The position numbers and the translations under genes are program-made. From Bradyrhizobium sp. Arg816 (GTDB taxonomy: Bacteria > Pseudomonadota > Alphaproteobacteria > Rhizobiales > Xanthobacteraceae): a stretch of 64,000 nt of DNA. This document shows, piece by piece, positions 1-9,112 of the stretch. Numbering within the stretch: position 1 is the first letter of the stretch; every line of letters begins with the position of its first letter. The DNA lies in the NCBI RefSeq assembly GCF_029989365.1, contig NZ_JAPRAQ010000001.1, positions 124,001 through 188,000 on the forward strand, read 5' to 3'. The notes below the pieces were generated by a model. That model had not been told where the DNA came from, made no database searches, and saw only the letters and a list, made by a program, of their open reading frames with translations.

Positions 1-442
1 CGACCGCGCGGTCGGCGACGGCCTGATCGAACGCCGCCTTGGCCTGGAGCTGGGTCGCCAACACCTGCTCCTGCTTCTGCTGCGATACCGCATCGGTCGT
101 CAGCGCGCTGTAGCGCTTCAAATCGGAATTGGCCTGGTCGAGCGTGGCCTGATGACCCGCCACCGATGCATCGGCTTGCCGCAAGGCCAGCGCGAAACGT
201 TCGCGATCAATCCGGAACAGCACATCGCCGCGATGGACTTTCTGGTTGTCCTTGACCAGTACCTCCGTGACGAACCCGGAGACGTCAGGCGCGACCTGAA
301 CCACGTCGGCACGGACGCGGCCGTCGCGGGTCCAGGGCTGCTCCATGTAATAGACCCAAAGCTCACGGCCGACCGCGAGCGCGGCGACGACGGCGAGAAC
401 GGTCAGCGCAAGGCGGCCAAACCAGGCGAAATTCCCCTTCAT
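1..442 (-). CDS. HlyD-family efflux adaptor subunit (N-terminal part, runs off the left edge)
   Basis: Only the first 147 or so codons are present. The protein starts MKGNFAWFGR, followed by one hydrophobic membrane anchor and then the biotinyl-lipoyl-like segment typical of membrane-fusion proteins (VAPDVSGFVTEVLVKDNQ, then GDVLFRIDRERF). After that a helical-hairpin region rich in Ala and Gln begins and the window ends. The ATG at 442 overlaps the stop of the DUF1656 gene by 4 bp (ATGA), so the two are translationally coupled. In the AaeXAB-type layout this adaptor links an inner-membrane FUSC pump to the outer envelope to export aromatic acids or similar toxic anions. The substrate is not visible in the sequence. 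The family call is firm; the exact subfamily is not. Confidence 0.85.
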   Translation of the reverse strand, partial: MKGNFAWFGRLALTVLAVVAALAVGRELWVYYMEQPWTRDGRVRADVVQVAPDVSGFVTEVLVKDNQKVHRGDVLFRIDRERFALALRQADASVAGHQATLDQANSDLKRYSALTTDAVSQQKQEQVLATQLQAKAAFDQAVADRAV

Positions 443-645
443 GGCAAAAACTCCGAGAGATAGACGACGCCGCCGAGAAGACAGACGAAAATCGCGAAAT
501 CGAACAGCGCACGGTGCCAGACCAGCCGGTAGAGGTCGAAGCGCTGCATGAGCCGGCGCAGGATCGCGCTCAGGACGTAGGCGACGATGATCCACGCCAG
601 CAACGCCGGCACGAGCACGCCATAGATGTCGATCTGGTACCTCAT
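439..645 (-). CDS. DUF1656 small membrane protein (AaeX-like)
   Basis: A 68-residue protein with two hydrophobic helices (about residues 8-28 and 47-66) separated by a basic stretch, as in the DUF1656/AaeX family. Its start overlaps the FUSC gene stop by 4 bp and its stop overlaps the HlyD start by 4 bp, so it sits in the middle of a tightly coupled three-gene efflux operon. DUF1656 proteins almost always occur between FUSC and HlyD genes; their biochemical role is not established. The call rests on size, topology and this conserved position. Confidence 0.8.
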   Translation of the reverse strand: MRYQIDIYGVLVPALLAWIIVAYVLSAILRRLMQRFDLYRLVWHRALFDFAIFVCLLGGVVYLSEFLP

Positions 646-2693
646 GCCGCAACACTCTTGCCTGCACGCGGTCGATAGGCCGGTGCGTCCGGAAACAGGC
701 CGCGCCTGATGCCGACGAGGCCGATCAGGGCGTCTTCGCGCGCGCTGTCATTGGAATCCGCCACCGCCTTGGCCAGCGCCCGATCGACGCTGGTCAACAG
801 CTCGGTCGGCATTCCCCCACCGGCATAGCTGCGGCAAGCGATGGCGAGCTGATCAAGCATGTCGTCGATGACGGCAATCGTGGTTGCGGCAAGCCCATAA
901 CGGGCGCGGCGCAGGTCGATGATATTGATCCCGATTCGAAGCTGCACGAGGCTGTCGGCATCGCGGCGATCGCTCTCGGAGAGGAAGGCGATCCGCTGCA
1001 CCAGAAGGCCCAGACGGTGCAGCATGAGGCCTGCAAACTCTGCCCGATCATGTTTGCCGCGGCGCTCGGCAGCGACCGCGAGCGTCTTCCAGCTCGACAG
1101 CACCAGGCGATGGGCGATCCACTCCGCGCCCACGCCGCGCGCGATCCGCGTCACGAGCTCGGCGATGACGACGCCGACGAAGAAGGCGACCGCGGAATTG
1201 GCATAGGATGCGAATTCCGCGCTGTAGGTCGATTGCAGCGCCAATAGCGTTGCGGTGTTGGCCGCGAGCGCCATGCCTGTTCCCGCCGTTGCCGGCCGTC
1301 CGATCAGGAAGCCGTAGAGCAGGAAGGTCGGCGCCAGCGCGACGATCAGAACCTCGATATGGGAGATCGCGGGCACCAGCGCGAACAGATAGATCGCGAC
1401 GACCACGATGGCGACCAGCGACCACAGGCCGAAACTGCGGATGAAACGTGCGGGCTCGTCCTGCGCGGCAAAGAAGGAGCACGCGACCGCCGCCATCATC
1501 GGCGCCGACGCGCCGTCGGGCCAGCCGGTCCCGATCCAGAACGCGCAGCAGATCAGGATGGCGGTGGCCGCGCCGGCCGCCGACCACAAGGCAAGGCCGC
1601 GGTCGCGATGGCGCACCGGCGCGGCGCCGGCCTCGGAATGGAAGGCCAGATCGAGCGTCGAAACATTGCGGCTCTCGGCGATGGCCTCGCTGAGCGCGCG
1701 GCAGTCGCGCGAGAGGTCGACCAGCTCGCGCAGCCGCAACAGCAGGCTCGTGGTGATGATCCGCTCCCATGAGGCGCTGTCATCGAGCACCGCCTGTCGC
1801 TCTGTGATCGCGGCGCGGATCGGCTCGGCCGGTTGCCGCGCGCCGACATCGCTGCCAATCCATTGCGCAAGATCCTCCAGCAGCCGCTTCAGCTCGGGCT
1901 GCCGACGCAGCGCCTCCTCCCCCAGCGCTGCCAGCCGATCCTCCAACGAGGCGATCACCGGCAACAGCATCAGCATGCGCAGCCGGATCTCGCCGAGGCC
2001 GGTCACCACATTGCGATCGGTCAGCCGGTCATACGCAAGATGGGTGGAAAGCGTGTCGATCTCGACGATGTCGGTCGCAAGCTTGAGTCGCTTGCCGCGG
2101 CGCGTTTCACTCGTTCCCTGACGAAGCAGCACCGCCTGGCTCAGGCGCTGCGCATCCGACAGCCAGGCGTCGACGCGATTGGCAACGGCTGGCGCGACGC
2201 TGCGGGGAAAGACGATGGTGGAGACGAGGCTCGCGCAGATGATGCCGAGGGAAATCTCCTCCACCCGCGCAATGGCGGTATCGAAGATGGCGCCGGGCTC
2301 CGAGACCGAGGGAAACCCGATCAACGCGACCGTGTATCCCGCCAGCATGAAGACGTAGCTGCGCGGCGTGCCATCCAGCAGCGACAGATAGAGGCAGAGC
2401 CCGACCCAGAGCGCGATCGCGAGGCAAAGCAGTTCCGGCGCATCGATCAGGTTCGGCACCAGCACCACCGTCATGGTGGCGCCGACCAGCGTGCCCATGA
2501 CGCGGAAGAACGCTTTTGAGCTGGTCGCGCCCGCCAGCGGCTGCGAGGTGATGTAGACGGTCGCCATCGCCCAATAGGGCCGCGGCAGGTCCATGGCGAA
2601 TGCGACGACGAGCGCCAGCATCGACGCGGCAAACGTCTTCAACGCAAAAATGACGTCCGCGTGGCGGACCAGGAACGGCTCGTCTGCGCGCAT
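642..2693 (-). CDS. FUSC-family inner-membrane efflux protein (AaeB-like)
   Basis: A 683-residue protein with two blocks of hydrophobic helices (about residues 20-165 and 365-520), each followed by a soluble helical region. This duplicated layout is typical of the FUSC/AaeB/YccS group. AaeB-type proteins work with an HlyD adaptor to expel aromatic carboxylic acids. The gene is the first structural gene after marR (2-bp gap) and is coupled by a 4-bp overlap to the DUF1656 gene. The start ATG at 2693 gives a normal family length. The aromatic-acid catabolic genes further right make efflux of inhibitory aromatic acids plausible, but this is inference. Confidence 0.85.
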   Translation of the reverse strand: MRADEPFLVRHADVIFALKTFAASMLALVVAFAMDLPRPYWAMATVYITSQPLAGATSSKAFFRVMGTLVGATMTVVLVPNLIDAPELLCLAIALWVGLCLYLSLLDGTPRSYVFMLAGYTVALIGFPSVSEPGAIFDTAIARVEEISLGIICASLVSTIVFPRSVAPAVANRVDAWLSDAQRLSQAVLLRQGTSETRRGKRLKLATDIVEIDTLSTHLAYDRLTDRNVVTGLGEIRLRMLMLLPVIASLEDRLAALGEEALRRQPELKRLLEDLAQWIGSDVGARQPAEPIRAAITERQAVLDDSASWERIITTSLLLRLRELVDLSRDCRALSEAIAESRNVSTLDLAFHSEAGAAPVRHRDRGLALWSAAGAATAILICCAFWIGTGWPDGASAPMMAAVACSFFAAQDEPARFIRSFGLWSLVAIVVVAIYLFALVPAISHIEVLIVALAPTFLLYGFLIGRPATAGTGMALAANTATLLALQSTYSAEFASYANSAVAFFVGVVIAELVTRIARGVGAEWIAHRLVLSSWKTLAVAAERRGKHDRAEFAGLMLHRLGLLVQRIAFLSESDRRDADSLVQLRIGINIIDLRRARYGLAATTIAVIDDMLDQLAIACRSYAGGGMPTELLTSVDRALAKAVADSNDSAREDALIGLVGIRRGLFPDAPAYRPRAGKSVAA

Positions 2694-2694
2694 G

Positions 2695-3168
2695 CTATTT
2701 CGTCTCTGGACCGGGCTTGGTGTCCTGCAGGCGACTGGCCCGCTGTTCGATGCGCTGAAGAGTTTCGAAGGTTATCGCAAGTTCGTCCGCGCCGATATCC
2801 TTGAGCAGGCTCGCCCGTACCCGCCGCAGCACCCGGTTGGTCTCTTCGACCTTCGCCCCGCCCGCTTTGGTCAGATGTAGCGTTTTGGCACGGCGGTCGC
2901 TCCGATCCTCGCGACGTTCAACCAGCCCCTCGGCCTCGAGCAGATCGATCAACCGGACCAGCGACGGCCCCTCGATGCCGAGCTCGTCGGCGAGCACGCC
3001 CTGGCGGACGTTCTCGCCCTGACGCGACAGCACCAGCAGCGGAATCGCGGTCGCATAGGACAGGCCGTGATCGGACAGTGCCTGATCCGACTCGCGGCGC
3101 CAGATGCGGGCCAGGCGGGCGATCAGCCGACCGATCTCGCCGTGGATATGAGCCTGCGAGGGAGCCAT
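2695..3168 (-). CDS. MarR-family transcriptional regulator of the adjacent efflux genes
   Basis: A 157-residue winged-helix protein. The DNA-binding core is seen as LADELGIEGPSLVRLIDLLE followed by the wing ERREDRSDRRAKTLHLT, with N- and C-terminal dimerisation helices. I chose the ATG at 3168 (MAPSQAHIHG) over an upstream GTG at 3186. A promoter-like TTGCAG-17 bp-TATCTA lies directly before this ATG, so the mRNA may be leaderless. It heads the FUSC-DUF1656-HlyD operon and is divergent from an MFS exporter, the usual arrangement for a MarR repressor that senses the exported compound. The ligand is unknown. Confidence 0.85.
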   Translation of the reverse strand: MAPSQAHIHGEIGRLIARLARIWRRESDQALSDHGLSYATAIPLLVLSRQGENVRQGVLADELGIEGPSLVRLIDLLEAEGLVERREDRSDRRAKTLHLTKAGGAKVEETNRVLRRVRASLLKDIGADELAITFETLQRIEQRASRLQDTKPGPETK

Positions 3169-3260
3169 GCAAATTAGATAGGACACGAACTATTAGCCTG
3201 CAACTATATAATCCGGGGTATCCCAATCGATCACGCAAATGCGAACGAGGACAGCGCTGG
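3169..3260. promoter_or_regulatory. Divergent promoter region of marR-efflux operon and MFS exporter
   Basis: On the minus strand, TTGCAG (3203-3198) and TATCTA (3180-3175) are separated by 17 bp and would start transcription at or next to the marR ATG. On the plus strand a perfect TATAAT lies at 3207-3212, upstream of the MFS start at 3261, with only a weak -35. The two promoters overlap, so one repressor bound here could control both directions. No clear MarR palindrome could be fixed by eye. Confidence 0.45.
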
Positions 3261-4487
3261 ATGGGACCGGGTTCCGCGACCGAGGCAAGGGAGACGATAG
3301 CGGGCGAGAGCGCGCTGACGCTGGTCCCGACCTTCGTGGTCGTCGCCGTGGACGCGACGGGCATGGGAATCATCCTGCCGCTATTGCCGTTCTACTCGCA
3401 GCGGCTCGGCGCAACGCCGTTCCTGCTCGGCGCACTGATCTCGACCTATGCCGTCTGCCAGCTCGTCGCCGGCCCCGTGGTCGGCATGCTCTCGGATCGG
3501 TACGGCCGGCGGAAGGTTCTGGTCGTCAGCCAGATCGGCACTTTCATCGGCTTCATCCTGCTCGCGTTAGCGGGCAACCTGACGCTGGTGTTCCTGGCGC
3601 GCATCATCGACGGCCTGACCTCAGGCAACATCTCGGTCGCTCACGCCTATGCCGCCGAGCACAGCGCGCCGGCAACGCGCAAGCAGGCACTCGGCATGAC
3701 CAGCGGTGCGATCGGAACCGGGCTGCTGCTCGGCCCTGCTCTCTCGAGCTTCCTCGTGCACTACGGCCCGACCGCGCCGGTGTGGGCCGCGGCCGCGCTC
3801 TCGCTGATCAGCATCGTTGCGACGATCGCCCTGCTCCCGCCTGATCACCCGGCGTCCGAGCCGCTCTACCAGCATCGTGTGCCCGAGCCGACGCTGACCC
3901 GCAGCCTGCTCGACATGCGCTATGCCTGGCGGCTGCTCGGCCTGCTCATCGTGTTCTTCTTCGTCAACTCGATGTTCCTGTCGCAGATCGGCCTGTTCCT
4001 GTCGGCGCGGTTCTCCTGGGACGGACATCCCTTCGGCGCGCGCGAGCTCGGCTGGATGTTCGCCTATGCCGGCTTCATCAACATGGTGGTTCAGGGCTTC
4101 CTGATCACGCGCGTCAGCCTGATCGCCTCCGACCGCAGCATCGTGATGACGGCCTTCGCCTGCATGGGCCTCGGCTTTGCCGGGCTCGCAGCCGGCGACA
4201 ATGTCGGCCTGCTCGCGGTCAACCTGTCGCTGATCATCGTCGGCACCATGTTCGCGCGAAGCACGTTGACGGCCGAGCTGTCGCGCTCGACCGCGATCAA
4301 CCGCCAGGGCATGATCATGGGCCTCAACCAGTCCCTGATGTCGGGCGCAAATATCAGCGCACCGCTCCTGAGCGGCGCGCTGATCGGTCATCGGCTGTTC
4401 GTCCCGTGGGCGCTGATAATGGCTGCGATCGCTGTGGTCGGCACCGCGCTGGCCGGCCAACTGCTCGATACGCCGCGGACGCGCTAG
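3261..4487 (+). CDS. MFS transporter, DHA1/tetracycline-exporter-like
   Basis: A 408-residue, 12-helix major facilitator. The loop 2-3 signature is visible as GMLSDRYGRRKVLVV. The N-terminus VVAVDATGMGIILPLLPFYS matches the drug:H+ antiporter-1 (TetA/Bcr) group. The reading frame is open further upstream, but that part lies antisense to marR, so I start at ATG 3261 (MGPGSATEAR). It is divergent from marR and likely co-regulated with the efflux operon. The substrate cannot be read from sequence. The gene ends 10 bp before the convergent binding-protein gene. Confidence 0.85.
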   Translation: MGPGSATEARETIAGESALTLVPTFVVVAVDATGMGIILPLLPFYSQRLGATPFLLGALISTYAVCQLVAGPVVGMLSDRYGRRKVLVVSQIGTFIGFILLALAGNLTLVFLARIIDGLTSGNISVAHAYAAEHSAPATRKQALGMTSGAIGTGLLLGPALSSFLVHYGPTAPVWAAAALSLISIVATIALLPPDHPASEPLYQHRVPEPTLTRSLLDMRYAWRLLGLLIVFFFVNSMFLSQIGLFLSARFSWDGHPFGARELGWMFAYAGFINMVVQGFLITRVSLIASDRSIVMTAFACMGLGFAGLAAGDNVGLLAVNLSLIIVGTMFARSTLTAELSRSTAINRQGMIMGLNQSLMSGANISAPLLSGALIGHRLFVPWALIMAAIAVVGTALAGQLLDTPRTR

Positions 4488-4497
4488 CGCCCTCGCC

Positions 4498-5406
4498 TCA
4501 CTTCACCAGGTACACGTCCGGATCGGCGCTCGAGCTCGGCTTCTTGAAGGCCTGGCGCAGGGCTGCCGACATCGGAACGTTGTAATTGATGCCGTTCGGC
4601 GGCGTTGGCGATTCCAGCCAGCGCTTGTAGAGAACCTCGATCTCCGGGCTCGCGTAAAGCTCCGCGGTGGCGCGGTCGGCCAGCGCCTTGAACGCCGCAT
4701 CCTCCCGCCGCAGCATGATCCCGAAGGGCTCGGCCTTCGCGAACGTCTCCTCGCTGATCATGAACAGCGCCGGTTCCTTCGAGCGCGCAATCGCGACCGC
4801 GAGCTGGACGTCGTCGAGCGCGTAAGCCTGGGCGCGGTCGGTTTCCAGCAGCAGGAACGCTTCGGCCTGATCCACGGCCGGCATTATTCTGATGCCAAGG
4901 TTTCGCTCGGTGTTGACCTTGGCAAGCTGATTCAGATTGACCGAGCCTGCCACCGCCGTGACGGCCTTGCCCTTGAGATCGTCGATGGTGTTGATCTTCG
5001 CGGCTTTCTTGGCTGCAAACCGGGTCGCGCTGAGGAAATGCGTGTTGGTGAAGGCGACCTGTTTCTGGCGGTCGGCGTTGTTGGTTGTCGCCGAGCAGTG
5101 CAGATCGAGGGTGCCGTTGACCATCAGCGGAATCCGGTTCGACGACGTCACGGCGAGGGTGTCGACGGCGATGTCGGGCATGCCGAGCTGCTTCTTCACG
5201 GCATCCACGATTCTGAGGCAGATATCCATCGCGAAGCCGATCGGCTTCTGGTTGCCGTCGAGATAGCTGAAGGGGACCGAGGCCTCCTGATAGCCCAGCG
5301 TGATCTTCTTGGTCTCCTTGACCTTCTGGAGCGTGCCCGACAGATCCTCGGCTGAAGCTGCGCCCGCAAGACATGTGACGGCCAGGATAATTGTGGGAAG
5401 ACGCAT
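4498..5406 (-). CDS. Amino-acid ABC transporter periplasmic binding protein (GltI-like)
   Basis: A 302-residue protein with a cleavable signal peptide (MRLPTIILAVTCLAGAASA) and an SBP_bac_3 fold. It shows features of the glutamate/aspartate binding group: LGYQEASVPFSYLDGNQKPI early on, then DLHCSATTNNADRQKQVAF and the C-terminal SPTPPNGINYNVPMS. It delivers polar amino acids to an ABC permease, but no permease or ATPase gene is adjacent, so it is an orphan and must use a transporter encoded elsewhere. A good Shine-Dalgarno (GAGGAG) precedes the ATG at 5406. The NTF2-like gene lies upstream in the same direction. Confidence 0.85.
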   Translation of the reverse strand: MRLPTIILAVTCLAGAASAEDLSGTLQKVKETKKITLGYQEASVPFSYLDGNQKPIGFAMDICLRIVDAVKKQLGMPDIAVDTLAVTSSNRIPLMVNGTLDLHCSATTNNADRQKQVAFTNTHFLSATRFAAKKAAKINTIDDLKGKAVTAVAGSVNLNQLAKVNTERNLGIRIMPAVDQAEAFLLLETDRAQAYALDDVQLAVAIARSKEPALFMISEETFAKAEPFGIMLRREDAAFKALADRATAELYASPEIEVLYKRWLESPTPPNGINYNVPMSAALRQAFKKPSSSADPDVYLVK

Positions 5407-5533
5407 CGGGGGCTCCTCAAGGGGGCTTGCGCCTCCGTGCCGGGCGCAGTCGCAGGGGTAATAGCGCAGACGCCTGCCAGCCGCCAGAGCAGCTTGCGTC
5501 TATCAGCTATCGCAGCTTTCGATGTGCCAGCCC

Positions 5534-5953
5534 CTACGCGTCGATGCCCCGCTGCACCAGGATGCGCTCGGCGCTGTCGTTCCAGACGTCCATCTTGACG
5601 ATCTGCCCGCTCCGGACGACGAAGCGGTCGACGTAGCGGTTGCCCTCGAACGGCGTGCCGTCCATCCACTCGCCATAGAGCGTGCCCACGCTGTAGACGA
5701 CGGTCTCGTCCACGCCGGGGCAAACATCGAAGCGATCCATCTTCTTCTTGACCCAGCGATAGCGCTTGGCGTTGAAGCCGGTCGGCCCGCGCGGGTGGTC
5801 GAACTCGCGCCCGCCGGTAAAGGTGATCACCGTGCCCGGCTTCATATAGGCCGCCGCGGCATCGGGATCGGGAATCATAGAGGCCGTGAGATAGGCTTCC
5901 ACGATCTCGGCGTCCGACGACGGCGCGTTCTGGCTTTTCACGGCTACGGACAT
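5534..5953 (-). CDS. NTF2-like / SnoaL-type protein
   Basis: A 139-residue protein with the cone-shaped NTF2-like pattern: an N-terminal helix (DAEIVEAYLTASMIPDPDAAAAYM), then alternating strands ending VDRFVVRSGQIVKMDVWND. I chose ATG 5953 (MSVAVKSQNA), which has GGGAGA upstream, rather than an earlier in-frame codon. Such proteins are small enzymes (isomerases, dehydratases) or ligand-binding domains; the substrate here is unknown. It is divergent from the amidohydrolase pair, which suggests a shared catabolic context, but only position supports that. Confidence 0.65.
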   Translation of the reverse strand: MSVAVKSQNAPSSDAEIVEAYLTASMIPDPDAAAAYMKPGTVITFTGGREFDHPRGPTGFNAKRYRWVKKKMDRFDVCPGVDETVVYSVGTLYGEWMDGTPFEGNRYVDRFVVRSGQIVKMDVWNDSAERILVQRGIDA

Positions 5954-6096
5954 GGCGGCATCTCCCGGACAAATTCGCGAAATACTACCGTCCAGATCGG
6001 AGAAAGCACGCATATATTTCGATCAGATCCCCCGCTACATTGCCGCCGCCCCGAAGCCTCGCCGACGTTTATAAGTCCAGCCCGAAGATTCATTGC

Positions 6097-7350
6097 ATGA
6101 CCGCCCAACCCGCCTTCGACCTGATCTTCCGCGACACGCTGTTGCGGTCATCCGCCGCACCCGTCGATATCGGCGTGAAGGGCGGCCGCATCGCCGCGAT
6201 CGAGCCCAAGCTAACGAGTGAAAAGCTTGCCTGCGAGACCGTCGAGGTCGATGTCGGCGGACGCCTCGCCCTGCCCGGGTTCGTCGACAGCCACATCCAT
6301 CTCGACAAGGCCTGCCTGCTCGGCCGCTGCGGGCACAATCACGGCAGCGTCTCGGACGCGATCCGCGCCGTGGCCGGGATGAAGAAGGACTTCACCGTCG
6401 AGGACGTCTACGCACGCGGCGCAAGAGTGCTCGAACGCGCGATCGTGCACGGCACGACGCGCATGCGCACCCATGTCGAGATCGACCCGCGCATCGCCTT
6501 GCGCGGTTTCGAGGCGGTCAAGGCGCTGAAGCGCGACTATGCCTGGGCCCTCGACCTGTCGCTCTGTGTCTTCCCGCAGGAAGGCCTGACCAACGACCCC
6601 GGCAGCGAAGAGCTGCTGGTGCAGGCGCTGCGCGACGGCGGCGAAGCGATCGGCGGCTGTCCCTACATGGACACCGACCCGAACGCGCACCTCGAGCGCA
6701 TCTTCGATCTCGCGCAGGAATTCGACGTCGACATCGATCTCCATCTCGATTTCGACCTCGATCCCTCCTGGTGGCACCTCGACGAGGTCTGCCGGCAGAC
6801 CGAGCGGCGCAACTACGGGGGGCGCGTCGCCATCGGTCATGCCACAAAACTCTCAGCGCTGCCGCCGGAGCGGATGAAGGCGGCCACCGCGCAGCTGGCA
6901 AAATCAGGCGTTGCCGTCACCGTGCTGCCCGCGACCGATCTCTATCTGATGGGCCGCGAAGCCACCCACAACGTGCCGCGCGGGCTGACGCTTGCCCACA
7001 AGCTCACCGGCGACGGCGTGCTGTGCTCGGTCGCCACCAACAACGTGCTCAACCCGTTCACGCCGTTTGGCGACGCCTCGCTGCTGCGGATGGCAAATTT
7101 CTATGCCAACGTCGCGCACGCCTCGGTCAGCGACTTCGATACCTGCCTCGATCTCGTGACCGAGCTGCCGGCGCGGCTGATGAACCTTGGCGATTACGGC
7201 ATCAAGATCGGCAACCCCGCCGATCTCGTCGTGCTCGATACCCAGGACAGCCGCTTCGCCATCGCCGAGCTGCCGGACATCGTGATGGGCTTCAAGGCTG
7301 GCCGGCAGACGTTCGAGCGGCCGCGGGCCACTTTGTTCGGACCTGGCTGA
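6097..7350 (+). CDS. Cytosine deaminase-type amidohydrolase
   Basis: A 417-residue metal-dependent hydrolase. The metal-binding HxH is in GFVDSHIHLDKACLLGR. Later ligands and active-site motifs are HLHLDFDLDPSWWHLDE, GHATKLSALP and TNNVLNPFTPFGDASLLRMA, matching the CodA/AtzC subgroup of the amidohydrolase superfamily. Members deaminate or hydrolyse C-N bonds in cyclic compounds such as cytosine, isocytosine or s-triazines. The start MTAQPAFDLI (ATG 6097) was preferred because an earlier in-frame ATG has no ribosome site. A related gene follows after 73 bp, so the two may act on successive or related substrates. Confidence 0.8.
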   Translation: MTAQPAFDLIFRDTLLRSSAAPVDIGVKGGRIAAIEPKLTSEKLACETVEVDVGGRLALPGFVDSHIHLDKACLLGRCGHNHGSVSDAIRAVAGMKKDFTVEDVYARGARVLERAIVHGTTRMRTHVEIDPRIALRGFEAVKALKRDYAWALDLSLCVFPQEGLTNDPGSEELLVQALRDGGEAIGGCPYMDTDPNAHLERIFDLAQEFDVDIDLHLDFDLDPSWWHLDEVCRQTERRNYGGRVAIGHATKLSALPPERMKAATAQLAKSGVAVTVLPATDLYLMGREATHNVPRGLTLAHKLTGDGVLCSVATNNVLNPFTPFGDASLLRMANFYANVAHASVSDFDTCLDLVTELPARLMNLGDYGIKIGNPADLVVLDTQDSRFAIAELPDIVMGFKAGRQTFERPRATLFGPG

Positions 7351-7423
7351 CCGACTTTCCGCGCCTTGCGCCCTGCCCGCAGCTTGCGCGATGATCATCA
7401 CAATCGACCAACGGAGCAACCGG

Positions 7424-8629
7424 ATGGCCTTCGACACGATCTTCCTGAACGCTCGCTTCGACGGCGGAGCCCGGCATCACATCGCCGTCGCGGACGGCCG
7501 CATCGCCGCGATCACGCCCCTCGATGAGCGTCCCGCCGCGAACGAGACCATCGACCTCGGCAACGTCCTCGTCCTTCCCGGCTTCGTCGAAGGCCACATC
7601 CATCTCGACACCAGCTTCTATGGCGACGCCTGGCGTCCGCACAAGCCATGCACCAACGGGTTCGACGTGCATGAGCGTGTGGCCTTCCAGGCCCAGAACA
7701 TGGCCGTATCAGCGCCGATGGATGTGCGCGCACGCAACCAGCTCGACCTCTGCATCGGCCACGGCACCACGCAGATGCGCAGCCACGTCATGGTCGACGG
7801 CTCCGTCGGCCTGAAATCGCTCGAGACGATTTTGCGCGTGCGCGAGGAATACAAGGGCCTGATCGACATCCAGCTCGTCGCCTTCCCCCACAGCGGCATC
7901 CTGATGAGCCCGGGCACGCCGCAATTGCTGGACGAGGCCATCGGGATCGGCGCCGATCTCGTCGGCGGGCTCGATCCCGCAAGCTTCGATCGCGACATCG
8001 AGAAGCATCTCGACGTCGTGTTCGGCGTGGCCGGCAAGCACGGCGTCGACGTCGACATCCATCTGCACGACATGGGCACACTGGGCGCGTTCGAGATCGA
8101 GCAGATCGCAGCGCGCACGCGCGCGCTCGGCATGGAGGGACGCGTTGCCGTCAGCCATGCTTACGGGCTCGGCGATATCTCCATGGATCAGCTCAAGAAG
8201 ATCGCCGACATCCTCGCCCGCTCCGGCGTCGCGATCATGACCAATGCGCCGGGCGCCCGGCCCTTCCCGCCGATCCTGGCCCTGCGCAATGCAGGCGTCA
8301 CCGTCTTCAGCGGCAACGACAACATCCGCGATTCCTGGTGGCCCTATGGCGACGGCGACATGCTGCGCCGGGCCACGACGCTCGGCTATCGCTCGGGCTT
8401 CAACATCGACGAGGAACTGCGCGTCGCTTTCGATATCGTCACCGTAACAGGCGCAAAAGCGCTGCGGCTCGAAAGCTATGGCCTGCGTGTCGGCGCCAAG
8501 GCCGATTTGGTGACACTGAATGCCGAGCATGTTCCTGAAGCCGTTGTCGGAGTGCCGCAAGGGCGCTCCGTGTACAAGGAAGGCAAGCTCGTCGCATCCG
8601 ACGGTAAGATTGTCGGGAAGCGCGGCTAA
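7424..8629 (+). CDS. Amidohydrolase, cytosine deaminase-like (second copy)
   Basis: A 401-residue paralogue-like neighbour of the preceding hydrolase. HxH is in GFVEGHIHLDTSFYG. Further metal and active-site motifs are HGTTQMRSHV, DVDIHLHDMG, VSHAYGLGD and FSGNDNIRDSWWPYGDGDML. The start ATG 7424 (MAFDTIFLNA) has GGAG upstream and gives the normal family length. The order suggests an operon with the upstream hydrolase. The substrate is not identifiable; cyclic amidines, pyrimidines or creatinine-like compounds are typical for the group. Confidence 0.8.
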   Translation: MAFDTIFLNARFDGGARHHIAVADGRIAAITPLDERPAANETIDLGNVLVLPGFVEGHIHLDTSFYGDAWRPHKPCTNGFDVHERVAFQAQNMAVSAPMDVRARNQLDLCIGHGTTQMRSHVMVDGSVGLKSLETILRVREEYKGLIDIQLVAFPHSGILMSPGTPQLLDEAIGIGADLVGGLDPASFDRDIEKHLDVVFGVAGKHGVDVDIHLHDMGTLGAFEIEQIAARTRALGMEGRVAVSHAYGLGDISMDQLKKIADILARSGVAIMTNAPGARPFPPILALRNAGVTVFSGNDNIRDSWWPYGDGDMLRRATTLGYRSGFNIDEELRVAFDIVTVTGAKALRLESYGLRVGAKADLVTLNAEHVPEAVVGVPQGRSVYKEGKLVASDGKIVGKRG

Positions 8630-8781
8630 TGATCGGATCTTTTCCGTTCGATTATACCGTCAGCTTTCCTCACCCCCGAATCCGGTAGATTCCCTGACCG
8701 TAAATACGCGCATTGCGCGACGGGCCAAGGAGATCATACTAAGGCCCGCACTGACATCTGCGTTCTCTGGGGAAGTATGGA

Positions 8782-9093
8782 ATGTTCAGCGCATTCAGCA
8801 GCATCGATTACCATTCCATTCGGGCCAACACGCCCGCCGAGATGGCCATCAAGCGACTGACCGGCATCGGCGAAGTCCTGTCGGGCATCGACATATCGGC
8901 AATCCGCACGCAGGACGACATGGCCCGCGCGCTGTTGACGCTCGATACCGCCGACAAATGCGTTCGCACGATTCTCGCCGAGTTCCGCACCGAGCGCACC
9001 ACGGAAGTCGTCCGCGAAGCCACGAGCCTGATCAGCCTGATCGAGCTCGCGCGCGACGAACTCTCGGACTACGCGGCGGCAGCAGAGTCTTGA
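8782..9093 (+). CDS. Small alpha-helical protein of unknown function
   Basis: A 103-residue acidic, helix-rich protein (MFSAFSSIDY). A Shine-Dalgarno-like GGGGAAG stands before the ATG. No motif, signal peptide or membrane segment is seen. The region before it (8630-8781) holds no gene, only the presumed promoter. I do not recognise the family. Confidence 0.55.
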   Translation: MFSAFSSIDYHSIRANTPAEMAIKRLTGIGEVLSGIDISAIRTQDDMARALLTLDTADKCVRTILAEFRTERTTEVVREATSLISLIELARDELSDYAAAAES

Positions 9094-9112
9094 GCTGAAC
9101 GCGGGCTGGACC

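Noticed and set aside
3621..4460. Long open frame antisense to the MFS gene
   Set aside because: Composition is that of a shadow frame (Arg/Ala/Asp-rich without motifs); the opposite strand has a clear MFS protein.
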